Shown here: in pieces, positions 37,581-49,944 of the stretch
Numbering within the stretch: position 1 is the stretch's first letter
Layout: each line of letters opens with the position of its first letter
Made by a program: the position numbers and the translations under genes
From: Hypomesus transpacificus
Lineage: Eukaryota > Chordata > Actinopteri > Osmeriformes > Osmeridae
Length of the DNA: 64,000 nucleotides
Direction of reading: 5' to 3'
Assembly (NCBI RefSeq): GCF_021917145.1
Contig: NC_061064.1
Location: forward strand, 5,782,091 to 5,846,090
Notes under the pieces: model-generated
Databases searched by the model: none
Told to the model about the DNA's origin: nothing
What the model saw: only the letters and a program-made list of their open reading frames with translations

Positions 37581-38673
37581 TCTGAAAAAGTGTTGACATG
37601 AAGAAAACTGAGACTCCAAAATAAAAGCATAAGCATTCATTATTTGTAATGAATATCATATTTGCTACCCTCATACTTTTGATGAGTAAACTGACAAACA
37701 GGGGGCAAGAAACATCTACAGCCCAAAATGACTGCCTATGCATATTTTCTAGCCTAGGGAAGGCATTCTGCGTTGCATAGTTCCAACACAACTAAGTTAT
37801 TGTGGACCTTGGTATGGTCATAGTTCAAGGCAAAACCCGAATCAAAACACTGATGTATGCACAACAACAATTCTAAACTATAACTGTTTGTAGTAGTAAC
37901 AGAGAGTATACATCATTTTTCTGAGAGCCATCCATACACTGTTAATACCCACCACCTGTGGCCTATGATGTTCCAGACTTGTGTCAAGACTTTGTCACTG
38001 GTTACCAGAGGGCTGCATGATTTATATTATAAACCCCATTCTATAACAAGCAGCAGTTCAACACATTATTTTGCTTATTAGTCACTAGAGGGAACCAGAG
38101 TGAATATGTTGATGAATGCGCAACTGGCAATTCTAAAGCAATACTCATGAAACAGTACTAATGAAAAAATATCTAACCTGGGAAAGTACAGAATATTCTG
38201 TCCTAAAGTTGGTCTGTGTGAAAGGGATAACTGCCTATACAAGGTATTGCATCGAACAGAAGACTTTATCTTCTTGTCCTGCCTTAAATTACATACTATA
38301 CACATCTATACGTGCATTTATTTGTTCCTACGTTCTCCATGAAATAATATAGAAGGAAGCGAAACTACTGGCTCTGTGTGTGTTTGTGTGTGTGTGTGTA
38401 TGTGTGCAAGAGAAAGAGTCAGAGAGAGCCATCAGTCGGTCAATCCTTCTGAATTGCAAACTAAAAAGAGGAAAGACCAGAACACTTCGGCAAGACAAGC
38501 ACTGGTGAGTCAAATTAAATTAATAATCCTATGAAGGATCGAACAGTAAAGTCATACATAGAAACAGATAGGATGGTCTCAGGGCTCAAGTAAGGCATGG
38601 CACAAATCTCTCGTTTGTAAGCGGTGATTCCATCTCTCTCACGCTCAGGTCGTAAGCATCTTAGGGTTGGAGC
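37581..38673. other. lectin 2 - c1qa intergenic region
   Basis: It holds the 3' UTR of lectin 2 (AATAAA at 37620-37625) and the upstream region of c1qa. A short GT repeat is near 38378-38405. No further exon is recognised. Confidence 0.55.
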
Positions 38674-39928
38674 ATGGGAGGGTATACTGGGCTGTTGGTG
38701 CTGGTGTGCGTGACGGGGCTCCTGTCGTCGGGGGAAGGGCAGGATGGCTGCACGGTTAAGGATGGGAAACCAGGAGACACTGGGCTGTCGGGTTTGGATG
38801 GACGTCAGGGAGCCAAGGGACAGAAAGGAGAGCCGGGTGAGGTTACAGTTGTTGCGAGCAGGCAAACTCTTTGCTCTTTTCCCTGCCAATGCTCCATTCA
38901 ACAAGACATTTGTGTTTCGTTGCAAGTCAAGACAGCGCATGGGAGGATTCATCTTTTCAAAGTTGTTTTTACATTTGACGTGTGCCTCTCTTTTATTCTT
39001 TCCCCTGTCTCCCTCTTGTTTTATCTCTCCGTCGCCCCTGTTCTGACAGCTCAAGTGCAGCAGATGAATCAAGAGGCCCTCTTGAAGCTCAGGGGGGCGA
39101 GGGGGAGACCGGGTCAACCAGGGGACATGGGCCCAAAGGGTTACAATGGAGATGTGGGCCCCGAAGGCTCCCCCGGTGTCTTTGGACCCAAAGGCCCCCC
39201 AGGAGGGGGAGCTGGCCCCTCCCAGAATCCCCGTCGAGCCTTCTCAGTGGAGCGCACGGGCCATAGCCTTCCCCGGTACAGTGACAAAATCACCTTCCAG
39301 ACAGCCATTACCAGCTCCCCTGACTTCAAGATGGACAAAGGCATCTTCACCTGCAAAAAGCCTGGAGTCTACTACTTTGTGTTTCACGCCATGTCCAAGG
39401 TGAACCCCTTTATTGAAATCGGGGCCTGGCATTCGTTTTGAAAGCGAAACGTTCCAGATCATGTTTTTGGCGTGTTTTGTGTGTGTTTTCAGGTGGATAT
39501 GTGTCTGAAGCTGCATAGTGGGGACAAACCAGAGAGAGAACTGGTGTTCTGCGACTACAGCAGTGGAAAATCACAGGTCAGTCTTTAACACGTCGACATC
39601 CCAGAGAACACTGAAACACAATGTTTGTGCTACCGGCCAGTTTGTTCCCGTATACAAAGCTAATCCGTATATTGCCATGAAATGTTTGTGGACTGAAGGA
39701 AGTGCGAATCAGATGTTCCCCTAAGAAGTTTCTGGAACCCCCCTAAATTGAATTGCCGTTGTGTTGTTGCAATGGCAGGTTTTGACAGGAGGAGGGGTTC
39801 TCACGTTGAAGCTGGATCAGGAGGTGTGGCTGGAAATGTACAAGGATAAGCAGTCGGACAGCGTTCACACAGACACCACTGATAAAAAGATTGTATTCAA
39901 CGGCTTCATGCTCTTCTCCGACACTTAA
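38674..39928 (+). CDS. c1qa: c1qa, complement C1q A chain
   Basis: C1q A, B and C chains form the recognition part of the classical complement pathway. Four exons join in phase: 38674-38836, 39050-39399, 39493-39576 and 39779-39928, encoding 248 residues. A signal peptide (MGGYTGLLVLVCVTGLLSSG) is followed by a cysteine for inter-chain bonding (QDGCTVKDG) and a collagen-like Gly-X-Y region interrupted by AQVQQMNQEALLKLR. The globular C1q head runs from RRAFSVERT to FNGFMLFSDT. First position in a cluster of three chains, as in the mammalian order A-C-B, supports c1qa. The head is split by two introns (after AMSK and after GKSQ), whereas mammalian C1Q heads are in one exon. A poly(A) signal ATTAAA is at 40111-40116. 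Confidence 0.88.
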
Positions 39929-41225
39929 TGACCTTGATGGGCCCCTCAGTTCCATGTTCAATGTTTGACTCATGTTGCTTTGATATACTCAAATGAACCT
40001 TTCGAAAAAATATTATGTGTCATTGTAACAGTGCTTTATATAAAGGCATCAAATGTGCACTTCCAGCCGTACATGTACACTGTCATTCTCAGTTCCTCAA
40101 ATGAACATTTATTAAACAACAGGTTCCGTTTCCATCACCACTTGTGAGAGAACTGTCTTTTTTATTTCCTACACTTGACACAGTAAATACCCAGAAATGC
40201 ATAAGTGGCCATAATGGCATGTCACAGTCTCGGGGGAAACTAAAGGACAGTTAGTATTACTTTTAATCCCAGGGAGAAATGAAGCGTTAGAGTAGCATAG
40301 GTAACAGGGGGTCAGATGGCTGAGTGGTTAGGGAAGCGGGCTATTAATCAGAAGGTTGACGGTTTGATTCCCGGACGTGCAAAATGACGTTGTGTCCTTG
40401 GACAAGGCACTTCACCCTACTTGCCTCGAGGGGATGTCCCTGTACTTACTGTAAGTCGCTTTGTATAAGAGCGTCTGCTAAATGACTAAATGCAAATGTA
40501 AACAGCAAAATACTGAAGTAAATATATAAATTGACAATGTATGGTGTAAACATGGATAGTAGGAGGATGGAGAAGAGAGGGGGGAAAAGATTACTAAACA
40601 AGTAAACACAGTTCATACTTAAAAAGCTGTCAACAACAGTCCTGGTAGAGAGAAAAAAAAAGATGAGGACTTGGGGAAAGGGTTAGGGAGATATTTGTAT
40701 ACTTATACCACTTATAGTTCCAGAGTTCCTGTCAAGTTACAGTACATGAGATAAATGTGGGGTGCCCGTGGATGACCACAGAAAGATGTGTTTTAACCGT
40801 GACTTTGGACCGCAAGAGATGTGAAAGTTGCTGATGAACTTGTTTTTAGGAGCTTCTGTTTTTTTGCCTCTCTGCATTCCTTCGTTGACATATGAGACAT
40901 TTGTCGTCTCACAGAGCTCGTTCTCTCGGTCAAAACCTCTCCTTACCATTTTCAACAGATAAGTAAGCGTATTTCCTTTTCTCAGATTTGCCATTCCCTG
41001 TCAGTTGTGCTGTATTTTGTGTGTCGTCTCCGATGTTTGCCATTCGAATGATTCCAAGATGTGTACTTTCCTTACTTGTGATGCAACTGATGGAAACCAA
41101 AACGTGTCGCTCCGTTTTGGATTTGAAATGCTCCTCTCCTCTAAATTTGGTTGTCCTCCTCTCTTCTCCTCTCCACTCATCCCCTGCTCTTCTGCTCTCC
41201 TCTCTCGCCTGTCTCCACAGGGATT
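39929..41225. other. c1qa-c1qc intergenic region with a SINE
   Basis: It contains the c1qa 3' UTR, one SINE copy (listed separately) and the upstream region of c1qc. Nothing else coding was recognised. Confidence 0.55.
40310..40503 (+). mobile_element. tRNA-derived SINE, copy 3
   Basis: It has the same head (TCAGATGGCTGAGTGGTTAG), B box (GGTTTGATTCC), conserved middle and tail (TATAAGAGCGTCTGCTAAA) as the other copies, with a few changes. It is inserted between c1qa and c1qc in the same orientation as the other three. Confidence 0.85.
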
Positions 41226-42314
41226 ATGATGCTCCATCCCTACCTTGCCACGGGAGCCTTTCTGTCATTGATTCTCCCTGTCTTGGTCGCCACGGACACC
41301 TGTACTGGGGTAGGAATTCCTGGACTTCCTGGCGTCCCAGGGATTCCAGGAAGGAATGGTCGAGATGGAGAACAAGGAGAGAAAGGAGAAGCAGGTTTGT
41401 TCCTGCATGCCTTCCAACACACACAAATGTCTGCATGCACAACACAGGCAATCAGCTCAAATCTACAGAAAAAAATATACAACATGTCTGAGATTCCCTA
41501 AACTGTGCATATCGTCTGTCTGCAGGTGTAACAGGGGCACTAGTACAGAGTCCGGTAAAGGGGTATCAGGGGGACCCAGGAGCTCTGGGTGCCACTGGCA
41601 AGCGTGGTAAGGGTGGAGAGAGAGGGCCCCCAGGCCCTGTGGGACCCCCAGGGGATGTGGGACCCCCTGGGGGAGGCTCAGATAGATCCGCCTTCAGCGT
41701 GACCAGAGGAACGATCTCAGCGCCTGAGAAATTCAAAGTCGTTAAGTTCACGTCCGTGATCACCAACTTACACGACGACTACGACACCGAGACAGGCCGC
41801 TTCAGGTGGATATCCTCTCCCTATTCAGACCGTCCGCATGTCCCTACCTGTCTGTCTTGACCGCATGGGCGTATCTAGCCCTGTTTTGGGGGGGCTGGGA
41901 ACATGCCCCCAGACCCCCCTAGTTTTGCTGGGTCACAGGAAAAATCACAGGTTTTATCTCGGGGCTTAGGCCCCCCCCCCCCCCAAAGTGAGAACCTAGA
42001 TTTGCCCCTGCTTGGCCGCCTGCTGAATCGTCCTTCCTCTGTGTTGTAGATGCCGTGTCCCAGGGACCTACTACTTTGTGTACCACGCCTCTTCCGAGGA
42101 GAGACTTTGCCTGCAGCTCAAAGTGGACGACACCACCATGGCCGCCTTCTGTGAGCTGTCCACCAACAGCGTGAGGCAGGTGAGCTCCGGGGGCCTGGCC
42201 ATGCACCTGGTAAAGGACCAGGAGGTGTGGCTGCAGACTAACGACAACAATGGCATGACTGGCAGGATAGAGGGGACCAGCGTCTTCTCCGGGTTCCTCC
42301 TTCACGCCCACTGA
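41226..42314 (+). CDS. c1qc: c1qc, complement C1q C chain
   Basis: Three exons join in phase: 41226-41394, 41526-41805 and 42050-42314, encoding 237 residues. A signal peptide (MMLHPYLATGAFLSLILPVLV) is followed by a cysteine (DTCTG), then collagen repeats starting [15 protein letters not shown] and ending GPPGDVGPPGGG. The C1q head runs from SAFSVTRGT through DDYDTETGRFRC, VPGTYYFVYHAS and CLQLKVDD to SVFSGFLLHAH. DYDT and YFVYHAS are closest to the mammalian C chain. One intron splits the head, after GRF. It has no upstream ATG in frame nearer than the double ATG at 41226/41229. A poly(A) signal is at 42502-42507. Confidence 0.87.
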
Positions 42315-43389
42315 TCTCCATGGTGACGGTCGGTCGTCCCATTCATCCACCCATCCATCCACCCATCCGTCCGTGCGTTCATCCATACATCGATCCAGTG
42401 CATTGTCTGAACGATGGTTGTTTGTTGCTTTATCCTTGAATTGTTTCCAACGTAATGTCAGCAGATTGTTTTCCTCGATTGTTCTTCCCTGTCATGAGAG
42501 CAATAAAACATTTGACATTGTTTCCTTGAGTGTCAAGTTTTTTTCTTGAAGATGAGAAGAGATAGGTTGACCACCAGTCTCACCTTGTCTGGAATTATTC
42601 AGAGGAAGAGCTTTGGAATGACGTATCAAGGAAGATACTAACAGATCTCTTGAACAAAAACTTGTTTGTAGGATACATACAATATTGTCAGAAAATGATT
42701 TCGTTAAACTCTCCTTACGTGTTGTCTTAAAATAGGACAATAACCATCAAATAATTCGAAACAAAATCTGCCTATGCTCAGCAGTTTAAGCAGAACAAAT
42801 TCCGATACAGAACTCTGCTCTTCCTCATTCAGGGTACAGGAAAGTGCTGAAAGATGCCAAATGAACATAGAAAAAAGTTTAGAATTTGTTGATTAATTTC
42901 GTTTTTTCCCCCTTTGCTTGCTTCCTCTATTGAACACAGTTTCTCTTCCTCCTGAGGGGGCACATTGCTCCATCTCTGTGTGAACCACACAGCATCAGTC
43001 AGTTCATCTGAGGCTCCAATGACTTGATTCTTCACTCTGGACCAGAGGAACAAAGTCTACACGCCGGGCACTCGTTTTGAGACCCATCTCCGTAGCCCAC
43101 ATCAAAGACCGCAAAGCTGTGAGAAGACAAACTACACTGCTGGGATCTACAGGAGTTCAACAACATACTCATGGTGAGATATTCTCCCAGACGCTGCTCT
43201 GTGAAGCTCTCTCTGCCTGCTAGGCCTTCTACACATCCAGCTCTTCACTCAATGGTATCACTCGCACTACACATTTCTTTGCATTTTAAGAGACATGGAT
43301 GATACACTGATCAGACCAGGGTTATACATAGCATTTGGAGCTGGATTGTAATGTGTGTGTCTGTGTGCATACACCAGGCCTCCCAGTGG
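42315..43389. other. c1qc-c1qb intergenic region
   Basis: It holds the c1qc 3' UTR (AATAAA at 42502-42507), short CCAT-type repeats just after the c1qc stop, and the c1qb upstream region. No further exon is recognised. Confidence 0.55.
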
Positions 43390-44284
43390 ATGAGATGGTG
43401 TACTGCTGCTGTGGTCAGCATTGTCCTAACTTCCCTCGTGACCCCTGTTGCCATGCAGACCTGTGACTCCAACCGGGGTTACCCGGGGGTGCCTGGGATA
43501 CCAGGAGCTCATGGAGCTAATGGCAAAGATGGCTTGAAAGGGGAGAAGGGGGACCAAGGTAAAGTCTGCAAGACCCCCATCAAATGATGGAAACACTGTT
43601 GGATGAGGAAGGATGGCTAGTCAACTGTCTGTAGAACCCCCATGTCTGCTCTGATGCCTGCTAGAACTTTCTCTCAGAGCTGGACGGTGTGTGTGTATGT
43701 ATTTGTGTTTGTATGTTTGTGCAGGTGAGTCATGGCTGGGCATGAACGGCCCAAAGGGGGAACTTGGCCTGCCTGGACCCCCAGGAAGGTCAGGGCTGAA
43801 AGGGGAACCTGGCCAGCCCGGCCCCTACGGTCCTCCTGGACCCCAAGGTCCGACTGGAGAGCGGAGCAGCACCAAGACCACCCCCAAATCGTACTTTTCT
43901 AACCAAAGGACCACCACATCGTATCCTACCAAGAACGCGGACATCCCCTTTGAGCGATCGGTCCTGAGCAGTAGTGACCCGACCCTGGCAGGCGATTTGC
44001 TCAAAGACGGGGTGTTCCAGTGTCCTATCAAGGGTGTGTACTTCTTCACCTATCATCTGACTGCAAAGACCTTGGTGTGCCTGAAACTAATGAAGGAGAA
44101 AGAGACCAAGGTGGAACTGTGCGATTCATCGAACAACTTCATGTTAACCTCGGGCTCAGTGGTGCTACAGCTGGACGTGGGTGAGAGAGTGTCGCTGCAA
44201 ACCACAGATTACAACGCTGTCATCACCAGGGAATACCGCACTGACAGCACCTTCACAGGCTTCCTGCTCTACCGTCTTGCCTAG
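43390..44284 (+). CDS. c1qb: c1qb, complement C1q B chain
   Basis: Two exons join in phase: 43390-43558 and 43725-44284, encoding 242 residues. A signal peptide ([20 protein letters not shown]) is followed by QTCDSNRG (inter-chain cysteine), collagen repeats ([19 protein letters not shown], then [19 protein letters not shown]) and a C1q head ending [18 protein letters not shown] and position after c1qc support the B chain. The stretch joining collagen to head is unusually Thr/Ser/Lys-rich ([20 protein letters not shown]), and the head diverges more than in its two neighbours. Here the head is in one exon. A poly(A) signal is at 44399-44404. Confidence 0.82.
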
Positions 44285-45211
44285 TGCCCATCTAGACGGC
44301 TTTAAACCATATGATTCTTTTTCACAAGACTACAATACTTGCTGTGTTCCATTATTTTCAAAGTCACACCATTGAAAAGTGAAAAGAATGTCTATCTGAA
44401 TAAAAGCGCTTCAAGTTTATTGTAGTGTTATCTCTTCAAGTCAAGATATTCTTTTAATAAACTGATGACTGCCTGACAATAAAATTGGACTCTTATTTGA
44501 TTGAGATTCATTGCAGATCTTAGACTTACAGCCGATGATTGTCAGAGAAGCTTTCATGTGAACACCCACCCAAATCCTTCTCACCAATCTCTGCACCCCT
44601 TATAAAACTAGTGCTACCAATCCCTGCTTTCTTTTCATAGCGTCCATCGACCAGTTCTGTGTTACACATTGTCCTGCATGTACCAATAACAATCTGCCAT
44701 TCACTCTCAAAGAATTAAGCACTATGACAACAAGAGTAAACAAATCAAAGTTTAGAAGCTTTGTGTACAACACCCTGGTCTGCACACAGAAAGATGTGGA
44801 TCCTTGTGCATGCGAAGTACAGGGCATAGTTACTTTTTCAAATGATTCAATTATCTTGAAATCCTACTACTCTTAGGTAAGCAAAGAGCAATATGCATAA
44901 TTAAGTGTATTTTGGTTGCAGTTCAACTGCATCAGTTACTGCATTTGTTATGCAATTGGTCTTGATGATGGTTGAAAAAGTTAACAGATTTTTTATTCTT
45001 ACTTACAAATGATGTTTATTACAAATTGATGTATATCAACTGGCTAGGTTGTTTCTACTCATCTCCACATACAGTTTACTCTCAACGTGCAACCTACTCA
45101 GATCCCAACAATGTGTACCAGTTTGTAAGCTGCCTGTCTTATTAAAAACCTAACCCTTTGTTGCTACGTCATCACCGGCCTGGTGTCAGATATCCTCACA
45201 CAGTCCAGACG
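44285..45211. other. c1qb - unnamed gene intergenic region
   Basis: It contains the c1qb 3' UTR with AATAAA at 44399-44404, then AT-rich sequence with no recognisable coding or repeat structure. Confidence 0.5.
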
Positions 45212-46457
45212 ATGTCCAAAGATCGTCAGGTGACCCTAGACACATCCCGCAGCCCCTCCCGCCCAAACACCATCCCCCCTCCTCGTGCTTGTCTACGCCC
45301 CGAACCACTCCTGCTCTTACCCACTCTCCCTTGCCGAGGGGAGTTGCCTGCTCTTGCAGGTATGCAGACGAGATGTACATTAGAGCCTAATCTTTATCCA
45401 ACAGATCCAGCCTCTCCTTCACAATGCTCTCTCTGGTGACCCAGCGCATTTGTACCGGCTCGCTCGCTCTTCCCCTCTGCTTTAGCCCTTCTCTCTTTGC
45501 CCTCTTCCGCAGGTCTCCTCCTCTACCCCGACACGCCAGACAAGATGGAGTCGATGACACAACAGGCTTTCCGCCCCCGACCAGGGCCACGGCCAGACAA
45601 AGGCCGGGCTCTCCAGAGTAACCTAACCTTGGAAGGTAAGGCCACTTCAACCCCCCCCCCCCCCCAAGGTTTAAGATACTGATTCATATACTGAAAACAT
45701 AATATTTCGATGTCGCTTTTAGATTAAATCTGATCTGATAAATGAATACGTGTAAATGGGAGGTTTTCCTCCAATTCTTGACGGCAGACAACTTGGCATC
45801 TGCAGTTTGAAAGTGCTATTCTGGCCATCGTGAAAACACAATGTTACACCCGCGTCAGTCGCGGCTCCAGGTCAGCTGTTACAGAAGTGTGATGACGTCG
45901 GCTTGCAGGCGACCGGTGTTTCCTGACCACCCAGAGAGAGGCCTTCCACCCCCATCCTCTAGAGGGAGCCCCGCGCGCCGTGAGACGCAGGCCGAGAGGA
46001 AGGGCGGAGACGAAGGGGAGAAGGCTCGAGAAGGACGACGGGGAGGAGGGAGATGAGGGAGGACTGGAGCGGGGCGGGGTTGGAGGAGAGCGGGAGGAGA
46101 TGCTGTCTGTGTACCAGCAGGATTTCCCTCCTCCCTCCATCCCTCTGAGGAGGAGAAGTCTGGCCATGCCTCCCCCGGACAACATCGCAATCAACCCCAT
46201 CCTCAGGTATGTCTGTGTTTAGATTCATTCTTAAGTCCCACAAATTGGTTCCGTTTGTGTGTGTACAGCATGAAAAAAATCATTGGTTTAAAATCATTCC
46301 GGAAATGGTGTCAACATGGTCGAACTCTTTGTGTGTCCACAGAGCAGAGTTCAGGACAGTCCAGAGGGACGCCTATCCGATGTGGTCTTTAACAGGATAC
46401 TTCAAACCCATTGCCAGGCTGAGGGCTACGAAACAACACAGCACTTACCCTGGGTGA
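45212..46457 (+). CDS. unrecognised 227-residue protein with repeated Gln-aromatic-Pro modules
   Basis: I do not recognise this gene. Four exons with good GT-AG borders join in phase: 45212-45359, 45513-45635, 45909-46206 and 46343-46457. A short module recurs four times: TQQAFRPRP, TTQREAFHPHP, SVYQQDFPPPS and TVQRDAYPMW, that is Q-x-x/Q-aromatic-x-P. Such spaced modules recall SAXO/STOP-type microtubule-binding and sperm-flagellum proteins, so a ciliary or sperm microtubule role is possible, but this is inference. Between modules 2 and 3 is an Arg/Glu/Gly-rich, low-complexity stretch. There is no signal peptide or membrane segment. The frame is open upstream of 45212, so an earlier exon or start may exist. 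It converges on bud13. Confidence 0.6.
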
Positions 46458-47047
46458 CCCCGTTTTGTATTCACAAACGGCAAACCTCTAGTCTAGCGGA
46501 CTAACAGCGTGACACTGGAATCGATGAAAAACAATCCTAAATGAAGTAACAATCCAGTATTGCACCTTCGAGTCAATATCCCACAAGAAGAAAATAGTGG
46601 TGCTACATACATGATAGATCAAATAGTTATATTTATTGATGTCTACTATGTGACTTTCAGTTTGGAGACGTGAATATAATACCATCACCACAAAATAACT
46701 GAATTACACCGAGATACAAAACTGATCATTTAATAAACAAATAGAAAGAACAAAATATCAGAGTTGCTGGCTCAGTAGTCCAACCAACAGTGAGGGACTG
46801 TCTGCCTGTCTGCCTGCCTGCCTGACTGTCTGCCTGTCTGTCACGCTGCAGAAGAAGGCACAGCTGAACATCTCGTCCGTGTTCCCTAATTCTCTGACTG
46901 GCCATATATTCCGTACATGTTTGTGTCTGGGCCTGGAGACATGGATCTGCTGCGTCACAGGCAGATATGTTTTCATCCATATGCACCCCATCCTACTTCC
47001 ATCCATCCATCAAGAGAAAGTCCTTTGTTGTGTGTTCTCTCTCTCCT
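46458..47047. other. convergent 3' space between the unnamed gene and bud13
   Basis: It should contain both 3' UTRs. A TGCC/TGTC tandem tract lies at about 46799-46842. TTTATT at 46632-46637 could be a minus-strand poly(A) signal for bud13. Confidence 0.5.
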
Positions 47048-49944
47048 CTACATGTCTTCCACGCTCCACTTGTACGCCACTTCCTGCACCGCCATCTTAT
47101 CGGCTATCCTGGTGTAGCGCTTCTGCTCAAAGCCGTTGGACCTGAGAAACACACGTACGCAACTTTGCTTAAATTGTTACCCATTTACAGCTGTACATCT
47201 CAACGGGTGTACAAACGGACACCTGCACAACAGACTCACACTCATACACTCTTTCTCACACACACACACACACACACACTATGCAGGAGGTGCTACCTGT
47301 CCACTCCGTCCCAGCGGTAGCCCGGGTGGATGTTGAAACGGTTTGGTGGTGGGGGCGGTCCTTTGTAGCGTGGTTTTTCTGAAAAAAAGGATGAAAACAA
47401 CAAAAGGGGTGTTAGAGATACAGAGGAATGGAGAGAGAGAGATTAAGGCTCTCAGGGGGTGTCGTGTCATGTCTGACCTTTGACTCCTCGTAGCTTGGAG
47501 TCCTTTTCTTTTTTGCGTCGGAGCATGGCTGCCATGGGGTCCCCGTCCCTCTCCTGCTCCCGCAGCATGCGGTCCAGGTCCTCGTCGTCGCGGTGACGCG
47601 CAAAGGGCTTCTGGGCCTCGAGCACCGCGTCCTCAATGTTCTGGTTCTGCATCTGGCCCTGCACTAGCCTGCGAGATGTTCACACACACACACACAATTT
47701 AATCTGCCTGTACGTTAGCCTGTACAGAAAACCCAGACCGAAACAGAGAGACGCAAACGAAGGTCAAGATTGTTTCTTTCTCACCCTTTCCCCCACTGGG
47801 CGTATTTCTCGTCCTTCTCAGCCTTCGCTGCAGCCTTTCTCTTCTGCTCTTCTCTCTCCACCTCCAGATCTCGTCGTTTGCCGCTCTTGTCCCTGAAAAC
47901 GGTCTGGGCGTTACGCGACTGGTCTGAGGGGGAGAGAAAGCGGTTGAAAGTTGACAGCAACGACAAGGCGACAGTTGAACTTCAAAACGAGTAGCCTGTG
48001 TGAAATACAGTATTGTGGGAGGTGTAGGATTGGTTGAGGCGTGAAGGTGATGAGTCTGAGGTCGAGTGTGTGGCTGATGATCTGTCGACAGACCTTCTAG
48101 GGGTCGGTTGATTTTCTCCCTGCGTCGGTTCTCCTCCTGTTCTTCCCTTAGAACGTCTATGGACACCAGGCCTGCTGCCCCCCCAGATAACATCCTTGGA
48201 GCCTGAGGGAGTTAAAAAAATTATAATAAGGTAAACACACTCATGATTAGTTTATTTGCCTCCTCCTTGCGGCCTTGGGTTACAACATAGAAAGTACCAC
48301 AAGGTAATACATACTATTTTTATTTTATTTTTTTACCTGTGATTGGTCAGGCCTGCGAGGAGGGGAGAGGTCAGAGTCTGAGTCCTGTCCACGTTTGGGT
48401 CTTCTCCGGGGTGGGGATTGGTCAGAATCTGAGCATTTTGTGGATTTTGACTTCCTCCTTGGTGGTGATTGGTCAGAATCTGAGCCCGCCTTGTGCTTAG
48501 CCCGCCTTCTGGGTGGGGATTGGTCAGAGTCTGGAGAGGGCTTTCTGGAACGACCCGAGGATGAGTTGGCATTTTTCTTTGCTGGAGGGGAGTCTAAAAA
48601 AATTGGAAAACCACAAGTAAACAATACTATCTTACTTTCACACATGCTATCCTTAAAACTAGACTTAAAAGGGTTGAATTGTGTATAGGCAAAACTACAA
48701 AAAGTCAGATCATAGCCACTTAACTGGTTCCCATCCAGTTCATTACAATGGGTCTAGGTAGCTGGGAAAACGATTTTAGAGTCCAGACATTTACTACACA
48801 ATGTAGGAGCTAGTAGAAGGAGCAGGTAGGTGGAGGTGGTGAGGTTTTGGACACAAAGTAGTCTGCTCTAATTTACCTGCACTCTGTTTCATCTGGTGCC
48901 TGGATTGAGATGCATCTGGTGAGTCATGACGAGTTCTCTTAAGTGGAGAGTTGTCCGGGGAATCGTGGCGTGTCTTCCTGCCTGGCGTAGGCTCCGGTGA
49001 GTCATGGTGGGCGTTCCGAGAGTCTGTACTGCCCGTGTCTTGGCCTTCCTCCTCCTCCTCATTATCCTCCTCGTCAACTGAGCAGGGATAGAAACACTTA
49101 ATAACTCAGTGTAGAACATCCAGGAAAATATATGTGTATATGCTTAAACGCACGTAAACGCGCACACACACACACACACACACTCACCTCCCATCACTCT
49201 CCATTTGGTGCTTGTGCGGAAGGCTTCTAGTTGTTTCACATCTTCTGGTCGCTCATCTATCATTTCAGCAACCTGGGAACAAACACGGTTAGAAGGTCAG
49301 AAGAAAGTTGACACGAATTTGCAAGACTGGCAAGGGCACACAAGTGCTCCATCTATGGCGGCAACTTCAGAGATGAGGAATATTACCACTGGAGCTTCCT
49401 CTTCCTCCTCCTCGTTTTCGTTCTCCTCGCTGTTCACCAGCTGCTTCCAATCTACGTCGTCATCTACTATTTTCATCCTATAGAAGTTCAAGCAACAAGT
49501 GAGCAGAGAGCAGATAACATCAGTAGGGTTTAACACGATTGTGCTAATCCCACGCCACCATGGCATTAACAGCAACAACACATTACTAACATAGCCAGAG
49601 ACATCATAACCCCGAAAGAGTGAATATTATGTCCAATTTGTTATTCCAGGCAATAATACGGTTACCAATGCTAAGTAGCTAAACGTAAACTACATCATGA
49701 TACGGCTTGAGAGCTAGTTAGCTTTTGCTACTATCTAGGCAACGTCGGTAGTTAGCTTGCGATTTGACCTGCCATTGTTACATTTTGTATTCCCTACTCA
49801 CCCTCTCCCGGTGACTTTAACTCGTTTCTTTTTAACATTCTTTTCCTTAGACTTCTTCCCATCTCCATCGGCAGACAAATAGCGTTTCAGATATTCTGCT
49901 TTGGAGATGGACACTCCTTTACTGTTGCTTGTGGAGGCAGCCAT
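47048..49944 (-). CDS. bud13: bud13, RES-complex splicing factor
   Basis: BUD13 is the scaffold of the RES complex (with RBMX2 and SNIP1) in activated spliceosomes. Ten exons join in phase: 49802-49944, 49387-49477, 49188-49272, 48877-49077, 48337-48593, 48094-48202, 47785-47923, 47478-47668, 47297-47378 and 47048-47141, encoding 463 residues (human about 620). Landmarks are [39 protein letters not shown], Arg-Ser type repeats ([17 protein letters not shown] several times), [61 protein letters not shown] and the C-terminal [10 protein letters not shown]. Human BUD13 has more HDS/SPPRR repeats, which explains the shorter fish protein. The exon 6 donor (GTCTGT) is weak but phase-consistent. Confidence 0.96.

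Noticed and set aside
41876-42004. Possible small DNA transposon in the c1qc intron (GGGCGTATCTAG and TAGATTTGCCCC ends)
   Set aside because: The ends are weakly inverted and the middle is homopolymer G and C. No target duplication could be shown.
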